This document shows, piece by piece, positions 28,758-37,357 of a stretch of DNA of 64,000 bases. Source of the DNA: Bacteroidales bacterium UBA2861 (GTDB lineage: Bacteria > Bacteroidota > Bacteroidia > Bacteroidales > UBA932); assembly GCA_002350615.1 (NCBI GenBank), contig DEFD01000028.1, positions 76,496 through 140,495 on the forward strand. The letters are read 5' to 3'. The translations under genes and the position numbers were made by a program. The notes beneath the pieces are model-generated. The model was not told the DNA's origin, searched no databases, and saw only the letters and a list, made by a program, of their open reading frames with translations. Numbering within the stretch: position 1 is the stretch's first letter; the number at the start of each line of letters is the position of its first letter.

Positions 28758-28808
28758 CCCTCTCTTAGGCAGATATGGTAGTCCAAACCAATCATTTATC
28801 AACATAAG

Positions 28809-31800
28809 TCAATCAGTCCTCCGGCACGGTGCAAGCGGCAAAAGCGTGAAGCTGAAATCATGATTCCCGGCATGGATCAGATACTTCTCCAAAGGGAGTG
28901 CACCCCAGGTATTGATGCCTCCTACACCCATCTGGCGGGCATCCAGATGCACCCAAGTCTTGCCTTTGCCGCGGTCGTCAAGACAGGCCTGCGGCAACAG
29001 TTCGTAAGAGTGGTGATGCTTCTGCCAGGTCAGCGTCGCAGGCGGGTGCACATCTCCTGGTTCGTGAATGCTCAGGTCTATCGCTTCGCGGGACAGCGGC
29101 AGGGCGGAGCCGGAGAACAAACTGTCCGAGATTGCGTAAAGCCCGTACCCGTCGGCATCGGTCAGTCTGAAATAACGCAGATCTTCGTGATTCCCGGACT
29201 CTTGCGGACGGACATATCCCCAGTTATACTGCCTGCCCACATTGCCTGAATAATGGGCGAGGCGGGCCGCAGCCTTGCGGTCACAATAGTTCTCGAAAGG
29301 TCCGAGCCCGTAGTAATCCAGCTTGTCGAAGCGCCCCGGCATTGCAAAGGAGATACCCACGCGGAAAAGATCAGGAGCTGAAGATGGTGCGCTCAAATGT
29401 CCCTTCACAGAGAGAACCCCACCTTCATGTATATTATACTCCATAACCACACGCACGGAATCCTTCAAGGTATATTCCGCCCGCAGACGTGCAGGGCCGC
29501 CACTGCAGATGAGTTCGGAGCCCGAATCGTTCAATGCTCCGTCGAAGTCGAGTTTCTCAAGCTTGAAATGCGGATACAGCCACTGCTCCATCTTGTGATG
29601 CAGCATCGCAGCGACGTCATTTTCCGTGACCGGCCGCCCGAAGCAGGGTTCCAGAGGTCCGGCAAGCAATTCCCTCCCTCCTGCGTGCCAGGACGAAAGG
29701 AATCCGTCCGATTTGCGAAAACGCAACTCCCAGGATGTTGGAGAGCTCTCAGGCATGTCAGGCTCAGACTTCTTCAGCAGAACCTGCCCCCAGGAGAGCT
29801 CCTCACCTTCCTCCAGAAGTCCTTCGGGGCTCTTAAGCACCAAGGAGACATTAAGTACGATTTCACCTTTAAGCTTTTCCAATGCCTTTTCGGAGAAGCC
29901 CTTCAGGCGGATGGTCCTGGTTCGCCCGGGTCCTATCCTAAGGCGGTTTACGCTGCCATGCAGCCCGGAAGCGTCCCCGTTGCAAAGCACTTCCCAAAGC
30001 AGACGATAATTCTCCAACCCCTTGAAAAAGAATTCGTTATGAAGTCTTATGCGTCCTCTGCATGCTTCCTCCTGCGTGGCCTCGACCAAAATATTGCGAT
30101 GCATAAAGGCAGCTTCCCAGGCGTGCGGATGCCATTTGCGGTCCGATGTCAGAAGGCCGTTGCAGTGCATGGAGCCCATCCAGGCATCGTAATTATTATA
30201 ATCGCCACCGATCGCCCAGCCGTCGCCACGGCGCAGGGCCTGGTCGGCAAAATCCCAGATGAACCCACCCTGGAAAGCTTCGTACTTACGGATAAGTTCC
30301 CAGTATTCCTTGAAATTTCCGAGGGAATTGCCCATAGCGTGGGCATACTCCTGCAGCATGAAAGGTTTGATCTGGCGGCCGTCCGTGAGATACTCTTCGC
30401 AGAACTCCGGGGTGCGGTAATGGTAGAACTCTATGTCCGTCCAGTCGAGTTCGTCCCTGCGGCCCTGAAGTTTCTGGTACACCACAGGCCGTGTGGGGTC
30501 CTCTTTTTTGCACCAGCGGTAGTTTGCGGCGTGGTTTTCACCATTCCCGGCTTCGTTGCCAAGGCTCCACATGATTATGCAGGGATGGTTCCTGTCCCGA
30601 CGGACCATACGCACGAAACGTTCATGGTGGGCGACCTTCCATTCCGGCTTTGCCGCCAGGGTCTCATCAGCTTTATAGCCCATGCCGTGCGATTCGATAT
30701 CGGCCTCATCCATAACATATATTCCGTAGCGGTCGCAGAGTGTGTACCAATACGGATCGTCCGGGTAATGCGAAGTGCGCACAGCATTGATATTCAGACG
30801 TTTCAGCTGCCTGATGTCATCAAGCATACGCTCCCGCGTCACCACATAACCGCCGTCGGGATCCATTTCATGGCGATTCACGCCTTTAAGCAGCACCGGC
30901 TTTCCGTTTATCAGAAAGCTTTTCCCCCGAACCTCGACGTCACGGAATCCAACATCCGTCCTGACGGTCTCCGCGAGGCGGCCGTCTGTATCGATGACGT
31001 CTATTTCAAGTGCATACAGATCAGGTGTTTCAGCACTCCAAAGCCTCGGGCGCGCGATCCTCTTTTCAAAGCGGACAGTATCCGACGCGGCGCTTGCCTT
31101 CCAATGGCGGACCCGGCCGGAAGGCGATTTCAGGCGGATGTTCAATGCCTTCACTCCGGGGGATACGGCAAAAGTCAAGGAAAGTTTTCCTGATGCCGAT
31201 GCCTCCACGCGGATGTCCTCCAGGCGGTTTTCTGGGCGACTTAAGATTTCCACGCTGCGGGATATGCCGCTCATGCGCCAGCAATCCTGATCTTCCAGGT
31301 AGGTGCCGTCGCACCAGCGGAAAACTTCAAGCGCAAGCAGATTGCTGCCACGACGTATGAAATCCGTGATGTCGAAATCCGCGGCAAGGCGGCTGTCCTC
31401 GCTATATCCCACATATCTGCCGTTAAGCCACACGCGCACATTGGAGGTGACTGCACCTATACGCAGGATCAGCCGTTCTCCCGCAGCGGTCCCGTTCCAT
31501 TCAAAACAGTGACGATACTGCCCGACGTGGTTGTTTTTCAAAGGGACAAAAGGAGGATTGTTTTTATAATGCCAGAGCCACGGATATTTGCTGGTTACGT
31601 ATATCGGGTCGCCGAATCCGTTAAGTTCCCACATTCCCGGGACAGGCATAGAGGACCAGCAGCCATCATCCAGATCTTCCCGGTAAAAAAGGGTGTCGCG
31701 GTTTTCAGGCGATGGCCATCCCCTGAATTTCCACTCTCCGTTCAGGCACAGCGCGGGCCTGTCCAATTGCACTGTGGCCGTGGTTTCAAGCCTGTTTTCC

Positions 31801-31862
31801 TGATTGATCTCCGGGTTCTGCCAGAAGGGGAGCAAAGCCAAAACAATTCCTATACAAATCAT
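28809..31862 (-). CDS. GH2 beta-galactosidase (LacZ-like), exported
   Basis: A 1017-residue protein with a short hydrophobic leader (MICIGIVLALLPFW). The order is GH2 sugar-binding domain (LNGEWKFRGW, VPGMWELNGFGDPIY), immunoglobulin-like domain, TIM barrel and the LacZ-type small chain domain (RVGISFAMPGRFDKLDYYGLG). The acid/base is E437 in SLGNEAGNG and the nucleophile is E505 in LQEYAHAMGNS; NRHEMDP and RTSHYPDDP are the usual binding motifs. It should release terminal beta-galactose. It stands upstream of the operon promoter at 28750, so it is probably a separate transcript on the same strand. No clear promoter is seen before it. Confidence 0.95.
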   Translation of the reverse strand: MICIGIVLALLPFWQNPEINQENRLETTATVQLDRPALCLNGEWKFRGWPSPENRDTLFYREDLDDGCWSSMPVPGMWELNGFGDPIYVTSKYPWLWHYKNNPPFVPLKNNHVGQYRHCFEWNGTAAGERLILRIGAVTSNVRVWLNGRYVGYSEDSRLAADFDITDFIRRGSNLLALEVFRWCDGTYLEDQDCWRMSGISRSVEILSRPENRLEDIRVEASASGKLSLTFAVSPGVKALNIRLKSPSGRVRHWKASAASDTVRFEKRIARPRLWSAETPDLYALEIDVIDTDGRLAETVRTDVGFRDVEVRGKSFLINGKPVLLKGVNRHEMDPDGGYVVTRERMLDDIRQLKRLNINAVRTSHYPDDPYWYTLCDRYGIYVMDEADIESHGMGYKADETLAAKPEWKVAHHERFVRMVRRDRNHPCIIMWSLGNEAGNGENHAANYRWCKKEDPTRPVVYQKLQGRRDELDWTDIEFYHYRTPEFCEEYLTDGRQIKPFMLQEYAHAMGNSLGNFKEYWELIRKYEAFQGGFIWDFADQALRRGDGWAIGGDYNNYDAWMGSMHCNGLLTSDRKWHPHAWEAAFMHRNILVEATQEEACRGRIRLHNEFFFKGLENYRLLWEVLCNGDASGLHGSVNRLRIGPGRTRTIRLKGFSEKALEKLKGEIVLNVSLVLKSPEGLLEEGEELSWGQVLLKKSEPDMPESSPTSWELRFRKSDGFLSSWHAGGRELLAGPLEPCFGRPVTENDVAAMLHHKMEQWLYPHFKLEKLDFDGALNDSGSELICSGGPARLRAEYTLKDSVRVVMEYNIHEGGVLSVKGHLSAPSSAPDLFRVGISFAMPGRFDKLDYYGLGPFENYCDRKAAARLAHYSGNVGRQYNWGYVRPQESGNHEDLRYFRLTDADGYGLYAISDSLFSGSALPLSREAIDLSIHEPGDVHPPATLTWQKHHHSYELLPQACLDDRGKGKTWVHLDARQMGVGGINTWGALPLEKYLIHAGNHDFSFTLLPLAPCRRTD

Positions 31863-32102
31863 GATGCGCTAAGTTATCACATCTCCACCTTTCACGGTTA
31901 ACACAATCCGAGCAATTATTCACAAAGAAGATTTATAAAAAAGAAAAACCACATCAGCGTAAGCCATTACGGCAACACTAGTGCTGTTCCCCTCCGATTA
32001 TTGAGAGAGTGGAACAGCAAAAATGCCCGTATTTGACTTCCCCCTCACCTGTTTCCAAGAGGGGAACGACAGTAGAGAGGCAGTCGGTGTTTTTCCTGCT
32101 GG
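31863..32102. other. intergenic spacer with an 8-bp inverted repeat
   Basis: This 240-bp spacer separates the metallo-beta-lactamase-fold gene from the GH2 gene. GCTGTTCC at 31983-31990 pairs with GGAACAGC at 32011-32018 across a 20-base loop. A second, weaker stem (CCCCTC/GAGGGG) is near 32041-32063. Neither is followed by a T-run on the minus strand, so neither is a classical terminator. I see no gene and no match to TAnnTTTG. Confidence 0.5.
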
Positions 32103-33326
32103 CTAGGGTTCCAGGATTTCCGACTGATAGAGGATGCGATAGTCGCCGCTGGCGGCATCCAGGACGAAGATCTGGTAGGTCTTGCCGCCTTCGTAGACAC
32201 GCAGGACGATGTGCCCGGTGGGCGGAAGTTGCGCCCAGCGCTCCTCGCCGAGGAGTTTTCGGCCGGCATCGCAGGTGACGAACAGCATGCGTTTGCCGGG
32301 ATTCTGCGGATCCGTGTAACGGTCGAAGGTGTCTTCCCAGGGATGCTTGCTCTCGGCAGCGGGCACCAGAATCACGTCAGGAGAGGTTTTCCAGAGGAAA
32401 TATGGGTTGGATGAATCGCGGGTACCGTGATGGTCGGCGGTCATCGCGGTCACGTGTCCCACGGCATCGGCCACCGGCGTTTCATAGTCCCGGTTGTGCT
32501 TCGCCTTGGTGGGATAATTGTTCCCCGGCAGATCGCCGCCGTTGTAATAGGAGAAGGGACCGTAGTCCAGACGGAAGACCGTGCTGAACATATTCTCATC
32601 AAATTTTTCCGGATTCTCATCCTTGGTATAGAGAGGGCGTGAGCCATAGCCCTTCCCCGTGGTGATGCGGGCGTTAGCCGCGATATTGCGGATGCTGAAA
32701 GTCTTGGCATAGCGCTCTGGATGGTTGAGCAGCCGGAACTGTTTGGTGCTCCCGATTCGGAACTGCTCGGCCTTGCTGCCGGCATTCTGCACCTGCCAAT
32801 TCACATATTTGATATACTCGCCGATGGTGCCAGGACAGGACTTTTCGAGAGATGCCCCAGAAGGGAAATCGTACGAAGGCCAGCCGCGGTCCACGATGGT
32901 GCCGAAACGGATCTGCTCTCCGACTTCCATGATTCCGCAAAGGCCATAGTGGGGGCCTGGTTTCATCGCCGTCCGACTGCCGAGATGGTCGGGATGGAAA
33001 TGGGTCAGCAGGAAATAATCGACCTTGTCCGGATGAGGCAGGCCCTGAGAGTGGTCCAAGATGTATTTTGCCATCCATTCGCCAGGGGTGCGGCCGTCAT
33101 ATGGCAGCGGGTGGCTGACTTCCCACTTGGGAACGCCGGTCATATCTCCCGCATCCACCAGCATCGTAGTGCCGTCCGGAAGGATCATAAAGGTGGCGTC
33201 GCCCTTGCCCGTCGCAATTGTATGGATGTCCAGCCAGCCCTCCTGCCAGGCGGGAAGGGGCTGGGCTACAGCAATATGAAAGGACAGTGCAGCTGCAGCA
33301 AAAACGGGAATAAAACGAAGTTTCAT
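32103..33326 (-). CDS. exported metallo-beta-lactamase-fold hydrolase
   Basis: A 407-residue protein with signal peptide (AAAALSFHIAVAQ). The fold signature is H109-F-H111-P-D113-H114 (THFHPDHLG), preceded by GDATFMILPDGTTMLVDAG, with later metal ligands expected in YYNGGDLPG and TADHHGTRDS. The GKGDATFMI... start resembles the ComEC-type metallo-beta-lactamase group. The substrate is unknown. It lies between the short lipoprotein-leader ORF (14 bp upstream) and the GH2 gene. Confidence 0.82.
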   Translation of the reverse strand: MKLRFIPVFAAAALSFHIAVAQPLPAWQEGWLDIHTIATGKGDATFMILPDGTTMLVDAGDMTGVPKWEVSHPLPYDGRTPGEWMAKYILDHSQGLPHPDKVDYFLLTHFHPDHLGSRTAMKPGPHYGLCGIMEVGEQIRFGTIVDRGWPSYDFPSGASLEKSCPGTIGEYIKYVNWQVQNAGSKAEQFRIGSTKQFRLLNHPERYAKTFSIRNIAANARITTGKGYGSRPLYTKDENPEKFDENMFSTVFRLDYGPFSYYNGGDLPGNNYPTKAKHNRDYETPVADAVGHVTAMTADHHGTRDSSNPYFLWKTSPDVILVPAAESKHPWEDTFDRYTDPQNPGKRMLFVTCDAGRKLLGEERWAQLPPTGHIVLRVYEGGKTYQIFVLDAASGDYRILYQSEILEP

Positions 33327-33340
33327 ACAAGAATGGCTAA

Positions 33341-33427
33341 TTACAGATCAGCAATATTGATTGTCTTTGGGGCTGTGCATGCGCATGCAAGCCCGACAAG
33401 AAACAGGATTGTTGTCAGTCTTTTCAT
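33341..33427 (-). CDS. 28-residue lipoprotein-leader-like ORF (truncated gene or leader peptide)
   Basis: The frame begins MKRLTTILFLVGLACAC and stops after NIADL. The sequence is a complete lipoprotein signal, followed by only about a dozen residues. A good promoter (33437-33467) ends four bases before its ATG, and its stop lies 14 bp before the metallo-beta-lactamase-fold gene. It is either the remains of a deleted lipoprotein gene or a leader peptide. Supporting deletion, the 3' end of an HTCS gene is stranded immediately upstream (33471-33527). Confidence 0.45.
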   Translation of the reverse strand: MKRLTTILFLVGLACACTAPKTINIADL

Positions 33428-33436
33428 AATGTTCAC

Positions 33437-33467
33437 GAAATATAGTGTTTTTTATCATCCTTTCAAA
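33437..33467 (-). promoter_or_regulatory. promoter: TTTG, 19 bp, TATATTTC
   Basis: On the minus strand TTTG (33464-33467) is followed after 19 bp by TATATTTC (33437-33444), one base off TAnnTTTG. The spacing is the usual one for Bacteroidota. Transcription should start about 33431, leaving almost no leader before the ATG at 33427. Confidence 0.6.
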
Positions 33468-33470
33468 CCA

Positions 33471-33527
33471 CTTGAGCGATTCCATGTATTCGGAAGGGGT
33501 CTTCCCATACTGTTCCCGGAAGCATTT
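33471..33527. repeat. direct repeat, copy 2: stranded 3' end of an HTCS gene
   Basis: Matches 607-663 with one mismatch, and 50 of 50 bases in 33478-33527. On the minus strand it still encodes CFREQYGKTPSEYMESLK, the end of an AraC domain, but the homology stops sharply at 33528 and no HTCS gene is attached. It is the fingerprint of a recombination or deletion event between two regulator copies. Confidence 0.95.
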
Positions 33528-33588
33528 CTGAGCATGCATCAGGATTTATCCATCGCTGCGAAGCCATAGGATATTCGCCAATTTGAAT

Positions 33589-33596
33589 TATCTTTG
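33589..33596 (+). promoter_or_regulatory. -7 element TATCTTTG of the arginine deiminase operon
   Basis: Exact match to TAnnTTTG ending eight bases before the ATG at 33605. The transcript would start at or just before the start codon. No clear -33 TTTG is at the usual distance. Confidence 0.55.
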
Positions 33597-33604
33597 CAGT
33601 TACA

Positions 33605-34519
33605 ATGAAACTGCATATTGATAACGAGACAGGGAGGCTGAGGGAAGTGATACTCGGCCTGCCGTATTCCAACGGAGGTACGCCCTCACTGGAAGAGACT
33701 TACGACAGCAAATCATACGAATCCGTAAAGAACGGGGTTTTCCCGAAGGAAGAAGATATCGTGGCGGAAATGTCCGCCTTCGCCGCCGTGCTGCACAAGT
33801 ACGGCGTGAAGGTACACCGCCCCGAGCTGGTGGAAAATTGCAACCAGGTCTTCTCCAGGGACGTGGGCTTCGTGATAGGAGACAAGATCATCGTATCCAA
33901 CATCATCCCGGACCGGCAGGAGGAGATTGATGCTTACGCCCGTATCTACAGTCAGATACCTTTCAAGCACATCTACAATCTGCCCGAAACCGTGCATGTG
34001 GAAGGCGGCGACGTGATTGTTTTCGGGGATATAATCTTCCTCGGCCAGTACGATTTCGCGGATTACTCTTCGCTCAAGACAGCCCGTACCAACCGTCTGG
34101 CCGTAGATTACCTGAAGATGATCTTCCCGGAAAAGAAGATCGTACCCCTTAACCTCCGCAAGAGCGACACCGACCCCCGCGAAGGCATCCTGCATCTGGA
34201 CTGCACCTTCATGCCCGTGGGCAAAGGGAAGGCCATCATCTACAGGGACGGCTTCATCAACCCCCGGGACGCCGACCATCTGATAGGGTATTTCGGCAAG
34301 GAGAACGTCTTCGAGATCACTCAGGAAGAAATGTACTGGATGAACTCCAACATTTTCTCCATTTCGGAAGACGTGGTGGTGAGCGAAGAGCATTTCACCC
34401 GCCTCAACGACCATCTGCGCAATGTCTGGGGCATGACGGTCGAGACCGTTCCCTACAGGGAGATTTCCAAGATGGGAGGACTGCTCCGCTGCTCCACCCT
34501 GCCGTTAAGAAGGGATTAG
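33605..34519 (+). CDS. arginine deiminase/amidinotransferase-family protein
   Basis: A 304-residue cytoplasmic protein. Guanidine-modifying motifs are visible: FSRDVGF (83-89), VEGGDV (132-137), H197 in LHLDCTF and C296 in LLRCSTLPL. They form the Glu/Asp-His-Cys set of this superfamily. Classical ArcA is about 400 residues, so this is the shorter DDAH/amidinotransferase-like form. Carbamate kinase and ornithine carbamoyltransferase follow directly, which makes arginine to citrulline plus ammonia the likely reaction. A dimethylarginine substrate is the main alternative. First gene of a three-gene operon (2 bp, then 12 bp gaps). Confidence 0.82.
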   Translation: MKLHIDNETGRLREVILGLPYSNGGTPSLEETYDSKSYESVKNGVFPKEEDIVAEMSAFAAVLHKYGVKVHRPELVENCNQVFSRDVGFVIGDKIIVSNIIPDRQEEIDAYARIYSQIPFKHIYNLPETVHVEGGDVIVFGDIIFLGQYDFADYSSLKTARTNRLAVDYLKMIFPEKKIVPLNLRKSDTDPREGILHLDCTFMPVGKGKAIIYRDGFINPRDADHLIGYFGKENVFEITQEEMYWMNSNIFSISEDVVVSEEHFTRLNDHLRNVWGMTVETVPYREISKMGGLLRCSTLPLRRD

Positions 34520-34521
34520 CC

Positions 34522-35493
34522 ATGGCGAAACTTATAATGATTGCCTTCGGTGGCAACGCCCTGCTCCGCGCGGGGCAGAAAGGCACGTATGCCGAGCAGC
34601 TTGCTAATGTGGAAAGCAGCTGTTCCCAATTGGTTCCGCTTCTTAAAGATGGCAACTTTCTGGTAATCGGCCACGGCAACGGCCCTCATGTGGGGAATGC
34701 CCTGCTGAGGCATGAGGCCGGAGCCAAGGTTTTCGGTCTGCAAGCCATGCCGATGGATTTCTGCGGCGCCGAGACCCAGGGGTCGATAGCCTATCTCATC
34801 GAAAGCGCCATGGACAGGGTGCTTGCGCGCGCCGGGCTGGAAAAACAGGTTGTGTCGCTGGTGACCCGCGTGGAAGTGGCTTCCGACGACCCCGGATTCA
34901 AAAATCCCACCAAGCCGGTAGGGCCGTACTACAGCAAAGATGAGCTTATGGCGATGGGTGCCAGCTGCCAGGAAGGCTCCGACGGCGTCCTGACGGCAGG
35001 CGGTTCCCGCTATCGCGAAGATGCCCGCGGGCGCGGCTGGAGGAAGGTTGTGGCGAGCCCCAGGCCGATAGGGATCAAGAATATCGACCTCGTCGAGAGG
35101 ATGGCCAGGGAGGGCAGGATAGTCGTCACCGTTGGCGGCGGAGGCATCCCCGTGGTAAAGGAAGACGGCGCGTTCAGAGGCGTGGAAGCCGTTATCGACA
35201 AGGATCTTGCAAGCGCGCTCGCCGCGGTGAAGATGGGTGCGGACGAATTCTACATCCTCACGGACGTTCCCAAAGTCTATGTCAATTTCCGCAAGCCGGA
35301 CGAAAAGGCGCTGGACAGCATCAGCGTGGCCCAGGCTAAAGAATATCTCGCCCAGGGGCAGTTCGCCGAGGGCTCCATGGCCCCTAAAGTGAGGGCCGCG
35401 ATCTATTTCGTGGAAAACGGCGGCGGAGAATGCATCATAACCGAGGCCGGGCAGCTCGGCAATCCTGCCTGCGGAACAAGAATCACAGCTTAA
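34522..35493 (+). CDS. arcC: carbamate kinase
   Basis: A 323-residue protein of the amino-acid kinase fold. It shows AFGGNALLR at the start, VIGHGNGPHVGNAL, MDFCGAETQGSIAYLI, VASPRPIGI, VVTVGGGGIPVV, ASALAAVKMGADEFYILTDV and FAEGSMAPKVRAA, which are the full set of carbamate kinase motifs at normal length. In arginine fermentation it turns carbamoyl phosphate and ADP into ATP, CO2 and ammonia. It sits between the deiminase and the carbamoyltransferase genes, as expected for the ADI pathway. Confidence 0.96.
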   Translation: MAKLIMIAFGGNALLRAGQKGTYAEQLANVESSCSQLVPLLKDGNFLVIGHGNGPHVGNALLRHEAGAKVFGLQAMPMDFCGAETQGSIAYLIESAMDRVLARAGLEKQVVSLVTRVEVASDDPGFKNPTKPVGPYYSKDELMAMGASCQEGSDGVLTAGGSRYREDARGRGWRKVVASPRPIGIKNIDLVERMAREGRIVVTVGGGGIPVVKEDGAFRGVEAVIDKDLASALAAVKMGADEFYILTDVPKVYVNFRKPDEKALDSISVAQAKEYLAQGQFAEGSMAPKVRAAIYFVENGGGECIITEAGQLGNPACGTRITA

Positions 35494-35505
35494 AGCACTA
35501 TAATT

Positions 35506-36507
35506 ATGGATATCGATCTCAAAGGACGCAGCTTCCTAAAACTGCTTGATTATAAACCAGAAGAAATACGCTTCCTGCTTGACCTTGCGGCTAAACTTAA
35601 GGCGGACAAGAAGGCCGGACTGGAACAGAAACATCTGAAAGGCAAGAATATAGCCCTTATTTTCGAAAAGACCTCCACCCGCACTCGCTGCGCCTTCGAG
35701 GTGGCGTCCTACGACCAGGGCGCCCATGTCACCTACCTCGGCCCCACCGGTTCGCAAATCGGGGTGAAGGAATCAATGAAAGACACGGCCAGGGTACTGG
35801 GACGCATGTACGACGGCATCGAGTACCGCGGATTCGCCCAGACGACCGTGGAGGAGCTTGCTAAATACTCAGGGGTGCCGGTTTGGAACGGACTCACCAA
35901 CGAGTTCCATCCCACCCAGATCCTGGCGGACTTCCTGACCATGCGTGAGCACAGCGAAAAGCCGATGGAAAAAATCAGCTATGCATATCTGGGCGACGCC
36001 CGCTTCAATATGGGGAACTCCCTCCTCGTCGGCGGTGCCAAGATGGGCATGGACGTGCGGATCGTGGCTCCCAAATCACTGCAGCCCGCCGGAGAACTCG
36101 TGGCGCAGTGCCGCGAAATCGCGAAACAGACCGGCGCACGCATAACGATCACCGACAATGTGGATGAAGGCGTGAAGGGATGCGACTTCGTCTATACCGA
36201 CGTCTGGGTGTCCATGGGAGAGCCCGACGAGGTGTGGAAAGAACGCATCGCCCTGCTGAAACCCTACCAAGTGAACGCTTCCCTTATGGCACGCACGGGC
36301 AATCCCGACTGCAAGTTCATGCACTGCCTGCCTTCCTACCACAACCTCGAGACCAAGGTTGGAAGGGATGTGTTTGCGAAGTTCGGCATGGACGGCGTGG
36401 AAGTCACTGAAGATGTGTTCGAAAGCCCTGCCAGCATCGTCTTCGACGAAGCGGAGAACCGTATGCACACCATCAAGGCCGTAATGGTCGCCACTCTGGG
36501 AGAGTAA
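35506..36507 (+). CDS. arcB: ornithine carbamoyltransferase
   Basis: A 333-residue protein. The carbamoyl-phosphate site is [15 protein letters not shown]. The ornithine-binding and catalytic motifs are [10 protein letters not shown] and [24 protein letters not shown]. Both HCLP and the C-terminal signature are those of true ornithine transcarbamoylases rather than the N-acetyl- or N-succinyl-ornithine enzymes used for arginine synthesis in many Bacteroidota. The pairing with carbamate kinase argues for the catabolic direction (citrulline plus phosphate to ornithine plus carbamoyl phosphate). The symbol rests on that context. Confidence 0.92.
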   Translation: MDIDLKGRSFLKLLDYKPEEIRFLLDLAAKLKADKKAGLEQKHLKGKNIALIFEKTSTRTRCAFEVASYDQGAHVTYLGPTGSQIGVKESMKDTARVLGRMYDGIEYRGFAQTTVEELAKYSGVPVWNGLTNEFHPTQILADFLTMREHSEKPMEKISYAYLGDARFNMGNSLLVGGAKMGMDVRIVAPKSLQPAGELVAQCREIAKQTGARITITDNVDEGVKGCDFVYTDVWVSMGEPDEVWKERIALLKPYQVNASLMARTGNPDCKFMHCLPSYHNLETKVGRDVFAKFGMDGVEVTEDVFESPASIVFDEAENRMHTIKAVMVATLGE

Positions 36508-37293
36508 TCAGCGGAGCTCCCGCACCGGGAAGTTAAAGTATGTGTCGGGATAGGGTTCGTCCTTGAGGGTGAAATGCCACCATTCGCTGTCCAAGGGTTT
36601 GAACCCGTGGCGCAGCATGGCCGAACGCAGGATCATGCGGTTGGCGAACTGCTCTTCTGTAAGCTCCTCAGGCACAGCAGGGAAACGTCTCCCCGAGGCT
36701 TCCGAATCCTTGCCGGTATCCCCGGTATAGGTCCCAGTTTCCGGATCGCCGCACCAGTCCGGATGCGATTCTTGTCCGAACCAGTCGAAGGTCCCGCCCA
36801 TATCCAGCTCCTTTTCGCTGTTCATGTCGAAAAGGGTAAGATCCACGGTGGAGCCGCGCGTATGCCCGGATTTGGCCATGATATAGTCCTGCTCGAAGAG
36901 TACGGGCTTGTCCAGCATGGGATAGAAATACCTCTTCATGACAGTGTCCGCAGGATCCTGCGACCAACGCACGAAATGGTCCACTGCGCGCTGGGGACGG
37001 TAGGCGTCGTAAATCTTGAGCCTGTAACCCAGCCCTTTGACATCTTCGCTCACCGCCCTGAGGCTGTCCGCCGCTTCCTTCGAAAGGATGGCGGTAGGCT
37101 GCTCATAGCCGTCTATCCTCGTTCCCACGAAGTTGTAGGTGCCGTAATAGCGGATTTCGAGGATGACGTCGGGAATGACGTCGGCTATATTGACAAAACC
37201 CTTTGAAGCTGATTCCCTTTCCTGTTTTCCGCAGGAAGAAAATGCGATTGCAAAGGCCAGGATCGCTGCGAAATATATTCTGAAACTCTTCAT
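36508..37293 (-). CDS. VanX-like D-alanyl-D-alanine dipeptidase (M15D), lipoprotein
   Basis: A 261-residue protein with leader IYFAAILAFAIAFSSC (lipobox C21). The zinc and catalytic residues of the M15D family are in place: H144 and D151 in SGHTRGSTVDL, E237 and H240 in EWWHF, and the arginine R99 in YDAYRP. It should cleave D-Ala-D-Ala or related dipeptides in the periplasm, for peptidoglycan recycling. It is a stand-alone gene here and there is no VanH/VanA neighbour, so a role in vancomycin resistance is not suggested. Confidence 0.93.
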   Translation of the reverse strand: MKSFRIYFAAILAFAIAFSSCGKQERESASKGFVNIADVIPDVILEIRYYGTYNFVGTRIDGYEQPTAILSKEAADSLRAVSEDVKGLGYRLKIYDAYRPQRAVDHFVRWSQDPADTVMKRYFYPMLDKPVLFEQDYIMAKSGHTRGSTVDLTLFDMNSEKELDMGGTFDWFGQESHPDWCGDPETGTYTGDTGKDSEASGRRFPAVPEELTEEQFANRMILRSAMLRHGFKPLDSEWWHFTLKDEPYPDTYFNFPVRELR

Positions 37294-37298
37294 GTCGC

Positions 37299-37327
37299 CA
37301 AAGTTAATTCTATTTTTTGTAATTTTG
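37299..37327. promoter_or_regulatory. divergent -7 elements between the VanX-like and GH2 genes
   Basis: TAACTTTG on the minus strand (37299-37306) ends five bases before the VanX-like ATG. TAATTTTG on the plus strand (37320-37327) lies 30 bases before the GH2 ATG. Both match TAnnTTTG in a 64-bp divergent spacer. Confidence 0.55.
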
Positions 37328-37357
37328 AGGGATTAAAGGGACCACAAAAAGGACACA

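Noticed and set aside
29397..31193. 598-codon open frame antisense to the GH2 gene
   Set aside because: The minus strand encodes a complete GH2 enzyme with both catalytic glutamates; the plus frame is its shadow.
31983..32018. Rho-independent terminator
   Set aside because: The 8-bp stem has a 20-base loop and no T-run follows on either strand.
33348..33539. 63-codon minus-strand frame containing CFREQYGKTPSEYMESLK
   Set aside because: It only joins the stranded HTCS tail to unrelated bases in another frame; the lipoprotein-leader frame at 33341-33427 has the better start and promoter. The repeat itself is reported instead.
36508..37293. Vancomycin-resistance determinant
   Set aside because: The protein is VanX-like, but there is no VanH or VanA ligase nearby, and such dipeptidases are common housekeeping enzymes.
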